Shown here piece after piece: positions 61,503 to 64,000 of a stretch of DNA of 64,000 nucleotides. A model generated the notes under the pieces. That model did not search any database. It was given only the letters and a program-made list of their open reading frames with translations, and was not told the origin of the DNA. Made by a program: the position numbers and the translations under genes. This DNA comes from Microcoleus sp036705565. Lineage in GTDB: Bacteria > Cyanobacteriota > Cyanobacteriia > Cyanobacteriales > Microcoleaceae. The stretch is taken from assembly GCA_036705565.1 (NCBI GenBank), contig JAUBUY010000002.1; one strand, given 5' to 3'. Each line of letters begins with the position of its first letter. The stretch's first letter is position 1.

Positions 61503-61991
61503 ATGGACGTTGAAGAACTATATAGGCGATACGCTGCGGGAGAAAGGGATTTCTCAGGAGTTGATTTAAGTCATGCTGACTTAAACGTTGCTAACGTGAC
61601 ATACATCGAAGACCTCCAACCAGGTCAGAATGAGTTGAGTGGTATCAATCTCAGCGGTGCTAACTTGACTAGAGCCGATTTGAGTTATGTTAATCTCAGC
61701 GGTGCTAACTTGAGCAGTGCTAACCTAGAGTTTGCTACCCTATCGCTGACTATATTGACTGGTGCCAATTTGAGGGATGCTATCCTAGATTACGCTCAAC
61801 TCTTAGGCGACCTAATTGATGTTGACTTGAGAGAAGCCAGCTTGTTTTGTACGCTATTGAATTGTACCAACCTGACCAGAGCCAACTTGATGGGGGCAAC
61901 ATTTCAAGTCAGTCCAAAGGGGCGTTTGATTTTTAGTGATACCATCATGCCAGATGGAACTATTAATAATGAAGATGAAAATTATGAGTAA
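61503..61991 (+). CDS. Pentapeptide-repeat protein 2
   Basis: The 162-residue protein begins MDVEELYRRYAAGERDFSGV and consists mainly of pentapeptides: GINLSGANLTRADLSYVNLS, then GANLSSANLEFATLSLTILT, then GANLRDAILDYAQL. It ends like its neighbour with SDTIMPDGTINNE. The two genes are divergent across a gap of about 200 bp with similar upstream words (TTTAGTRAATGCAGTATTA), which suggests a duplicated or shared module. The function is unknown. Confidence 0.88.
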   Translation: MDVEELYRRYAAGERDFSGVDLSHADLNVANVTYIEDLQPGQNELSGINLSGANLTRADLSYVNLSGANLSSANLEFATLSLTILTGANLRDAILDYAQLLGDLIDVDLREASLFCTLLNCTNLTRANLMGATFQVSPKGRLIFSDTIMPDGTINNEDENYE

Positions 61992-62088
61992 CCTAAATCA
62001 TTTATGTAAGAGTGTGTAATAGTAATGCTGGCTGGATAGCATTTTCAAATATTTTGCTTTGCACAAATCATTTAGGTTCGCTATATAT

Positions 62089-62155
62089 AGTTCAATTTCA
62101 TTAAAAGTCAAGAGCCTGGTAAGCCAAGTCAGCTTTCCAGGCTACTTTGTTTGAT
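62089..62155 (+). repeat. 67-bp direct repeat, copy 2
   Basis: Begins AGTTCAATTTCATTAAAAGT and ends with TTGTTTGAT, with AGAGCCTGGTA in the middle. It matches copy 1 at 60685-60751 closely in the ends and differs in the centre. Confidence 0.7.
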
Positions 62156-62171
62156 GTCTAGACCATCAGCC

Positions 62172-64000
62172 TTATGATTCGATTATTTCCTCAATCTCGT
62201 CGGGAATATTTGAGAAAAAGTCAAGTCCAGTCAATTCCTCAACTTGGTTAACAGTCAGCTTCCATGTTTGCCAATTTCTCCAAGCAGCTTTGTTTTGTAT
62301 GTCTGGAAGACTCAACCCTAATAAACTATTGAAAGGGTGAGGAACTGGTACCGGAAAATCTCCATTATTACCCACTGTGCCATTTGGATTAGTTGGTACA
62401 TGATCTGGCTCAACTTCGTTGGGTGTCAAAATGCCATAAGTTCCAGCGTTAGCAATTGTGACATTAGCAGGAGTCAGTCCTGGTTGCTCTAAATCCAGTA
62501 CAACCTTCCAAGTCCAACCAGGAATATTGATTCCTTTGTTAGTAAGAATTTGGGGGTTTGTTAATGTGCTAGGCTTCGAGTTATGACTGAAACGCTGCGG
62601 ATTCAGATTGCTGCCATAACCCCCAGCAACAACATAAAGCTCTTTTGGGGTTTCAGTAATTGGATCGGTCTCAGTAATCTGTTTAAGAAAACCGTCGAAA
62701 CTTGTCCATGCTGGACTATCAGGGATTTCTCCTCGGAAATCATTGTTATTATCATAATGCTGTGGAACTACATTTGTCAACAGAAAAGTGGCTATGTTGT
62801 CTTTTTCGCTATTGGTGCGGTGAGACGAAGGTAGCATATGCCCCTTTGAGTAATCACTGCCACGGTAGTCTTTATCTACGATCCGACCCCAGCTTTCAGG
62901 AATACTTTTATCTTCAATAAAGTCTATTTTTGAGCGAGGAGTTTCACCCAGCCACTTTCGATTCATTTGCCAACTTACCCATTTAGGAGTTTTACTGCTG
63001 TCATCATAAGCAGTGGCAAACTGTGCTTTCTCTAGCAAATAGTTATTGCTATCTGCAACGTCAAGGTCAGTTGTGTTCCTTGCATCTGAGGGATTTCCAA
63101 ACAGTAGATGTTGACTTTTGAAAAATACATTATCTAAGTAAACAGTACCGCCACCAACTACTTCAAACTTGAGGGTTGCTACTTTACCGCGCAAATTGTC
63201 AGGTACCTCTATTTGGAAAGTCTCAAACCCTTCAATTCCATAATCAATCTTTTGGGTGTCTGCTAAATAAGCACCTGGTGTACGATTTGCTCGCGTCAAG
63301 TTGATGGATGATGAAACGCCTAAAGGACTTCCATCTGCTGCTGACAAAGTGACCAAAACATTTCTTCCTCGTTTCAGTTCTGCTTCGGGAACATGGAGGT
63401 CAAAGCGTAAATTTCCCCAATCAGGTACAACAAAACGGTTGTGGGTAATACTTTTGCCTGAGTCTAACTTCAGAGCATAATTAGCTTGAGTTCGATCTAC
63501 TCCTATCCTATCCAGTTCTGCGTGCAAAGCCGGAGCCTGTGTTGCAGATAGCTGATTTACATCAACTAGATTGCTTGTAGTTACACTCGCTGACGTTTCG
63601 CCATTATGAAAAGACCAGCCAGGAATCGCATCAGAAAAAATAGTCCGATTACCACCCTGCGGATTAAAAACCGCATCAAAATTGCCGTTAAACAAAGTGG
63701 GAACCGCCCCATCTCCCCGCATCCTGGCATCATAAGTATTGTCAAAATCTACCGGGATGCGCTCTACATTCGTTTGGGGACGCAACTCCGAACCGCCACC
63801 CAAAACCGAATAAAACCACCCCGTACCAATTCCCTCCCAAGGAGCAGCATCAACACCATGTTCAAAACTGTGTTCCGGCGTATACCAAGGTGCAACCCGA
63901 GCAGAATTGTTCGCAATATCGCCAAATGAAAAGTCCTTATCGAACAAAGGTTCGCGATACCCATCGCCGCGTCGGCGGAAAATAGGATTAGCATCTAAGT
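62172..64000 (-). CDS. Large protein with C-terminal DNA/RNA non-specific endonuclease domain, 5' end outside
   Basis: The frame is open from 62172 to the window edge without a stop (about 609 residues visible); an internal TTG at 63947 is not a convincing start, because upstream codons continue as PIFRRRGDGYREPLFDKDF. The N-terminal visible part has beta-rich segments (LRFDLHVPEAELKRGRNVLV, VATLKFEVVGGGTVYLDNVF) of a jelly-roll or exported type. The C-terminal part has the NUC1-type signature DYSKGHMLPSSHRTNSEKDN followed by TNVVPQ, in which the His of GHM is the expected catalytic base. An extracellular nuclease is likely; the signal peptide would be outside the window. Confidence 0.82.
   Translation of the reverse strand, partial: LDANPIFRRRGDGYREPLFDKDFSFGDIANNSARVAPWYTPEHSFEHGVDAAPWEGIGTGWFYSVLGGGSELRPQTNVERIPVDFDNTYDARMRGDGAVPTLFNGNFDAVFNPQGGNRTIFSDAIPGWSFHNGETSASVTTSNLVDVNQLSATQAPALHAELDRIGVDRTQANYALKLDSGKSITHNRFVVPDWGNLRFDLHVPEAELKRGRNVLVTLSAADGSPLGVSSSINLTRANRTPGAYLADTQKIDYGIEGFETFQIEVPDNLRGKVATLKFEVVGGGTVYLDNVFFKSQHLLFGNPSDARNTTDLDVADSNNYLLEKAQFATAYDDSSKTPKWVSWQMNRKWLGETPRSKIDFIEDKSIPESWGRIVDKDYRGSDYSKGHMLPSSHRTNSEKDNIATFLLTNVVPQHYDNNNDFRGEIPDSPAWTSFDGFLKQITETDPITETPKELYVVAGGYGSNLNPQRFSHNSKPSTLTNPQILTNKGINIPGWTWKVVLDLEQPGLTPANVTIANAGTYGILTPNEVEPDHVPTNPNGTVGNNGDFPVPVPHPFNSLLGLSLPDIQNKAAWRNWQTWKLTVNQVEELTGLDFFSNIPDEIEEIIES

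Overview
The window reads as chromosomal DNA of a filamentous cyanobacterium of the Microcoleus/Oscillatoria type. The palindrome GCGATCGC (HIP1) is scattered through genes on both strands. There are phycobilisome genes (cpcS, cpcG, nblA), a Psb32-like protein, a phytochrome and several cyanobacteria-restricted families (DUF4346, DUF6464, DUF1830). Intergenic DNA is full of short palindromic repeats of the kind typical of these genomes. No rRNA, tRNA or CRISPR array was recognised. A run of 100 N at 57705-57804 marks an assembly gap inside a tandem repeat. Genes at both ends (1-662 and 62172-64000) run off the window.

Layout. 1-9.7 kb: glycosidase-like fragment, oxidoreductase, C26 peptidase, two tandem toxin-first toxin-antitoxin pairs, a B12-binding radical SAM protein, lspA and bioY. 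10-14.4 kb: the phosphate transporter pstS-pstC-pstA-pstB. 14.8-16.9 kb: nblA, divergent from cpcS-cpcG, so phycobilisome degradation and assembly sit side by side next to phosphate uptake. 17-28 kb: housekeeping genes (rluD-like, recQ, an M23 peptidase, ftsH, a flavin reductase, Psb32). 28.6-33.2 kb: an accessory patch with an orphan C5-cytosine methyltransferase, a convergent two-gene module of unknown function (29658-30466) and an internally deleted Uma2-type nuclease gene, with lysC between them. 34-57 kb: a signalling region. It holds a LOV-PAS-GAF kinase, then (minus strand) a CBS/coiled-coil protein, a REC-wHTH-HPt-REC-REC regulator, a Cph1-like phytochrome kinase and a lone receiver, and finally a hybrid kinase with a cyanobacteriochrome-like GAF domain, separated from the rest by a frameshifted tnpB. 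57-64 kb: nanE, a small membrane protein, PBP2, two divergent pentapeptide-repeat genes and a large nuclease cut by the window edge.

Repeats are the most striking property. At least three families of short inverted-repeat elements are present, and two families end genes: a 64-bp element with 3-bp target duplications supplies the last residues and stop codon of the LOV kinase, and another supplies the stop codon of the lone receiver. A 52-bp tandem repeat at 57.6 kb has a relative embedded in frame in the oxidoreductase at 1.5 kb. The most promising uncharacterised protein system is the overlapping pair at 29658-30466.
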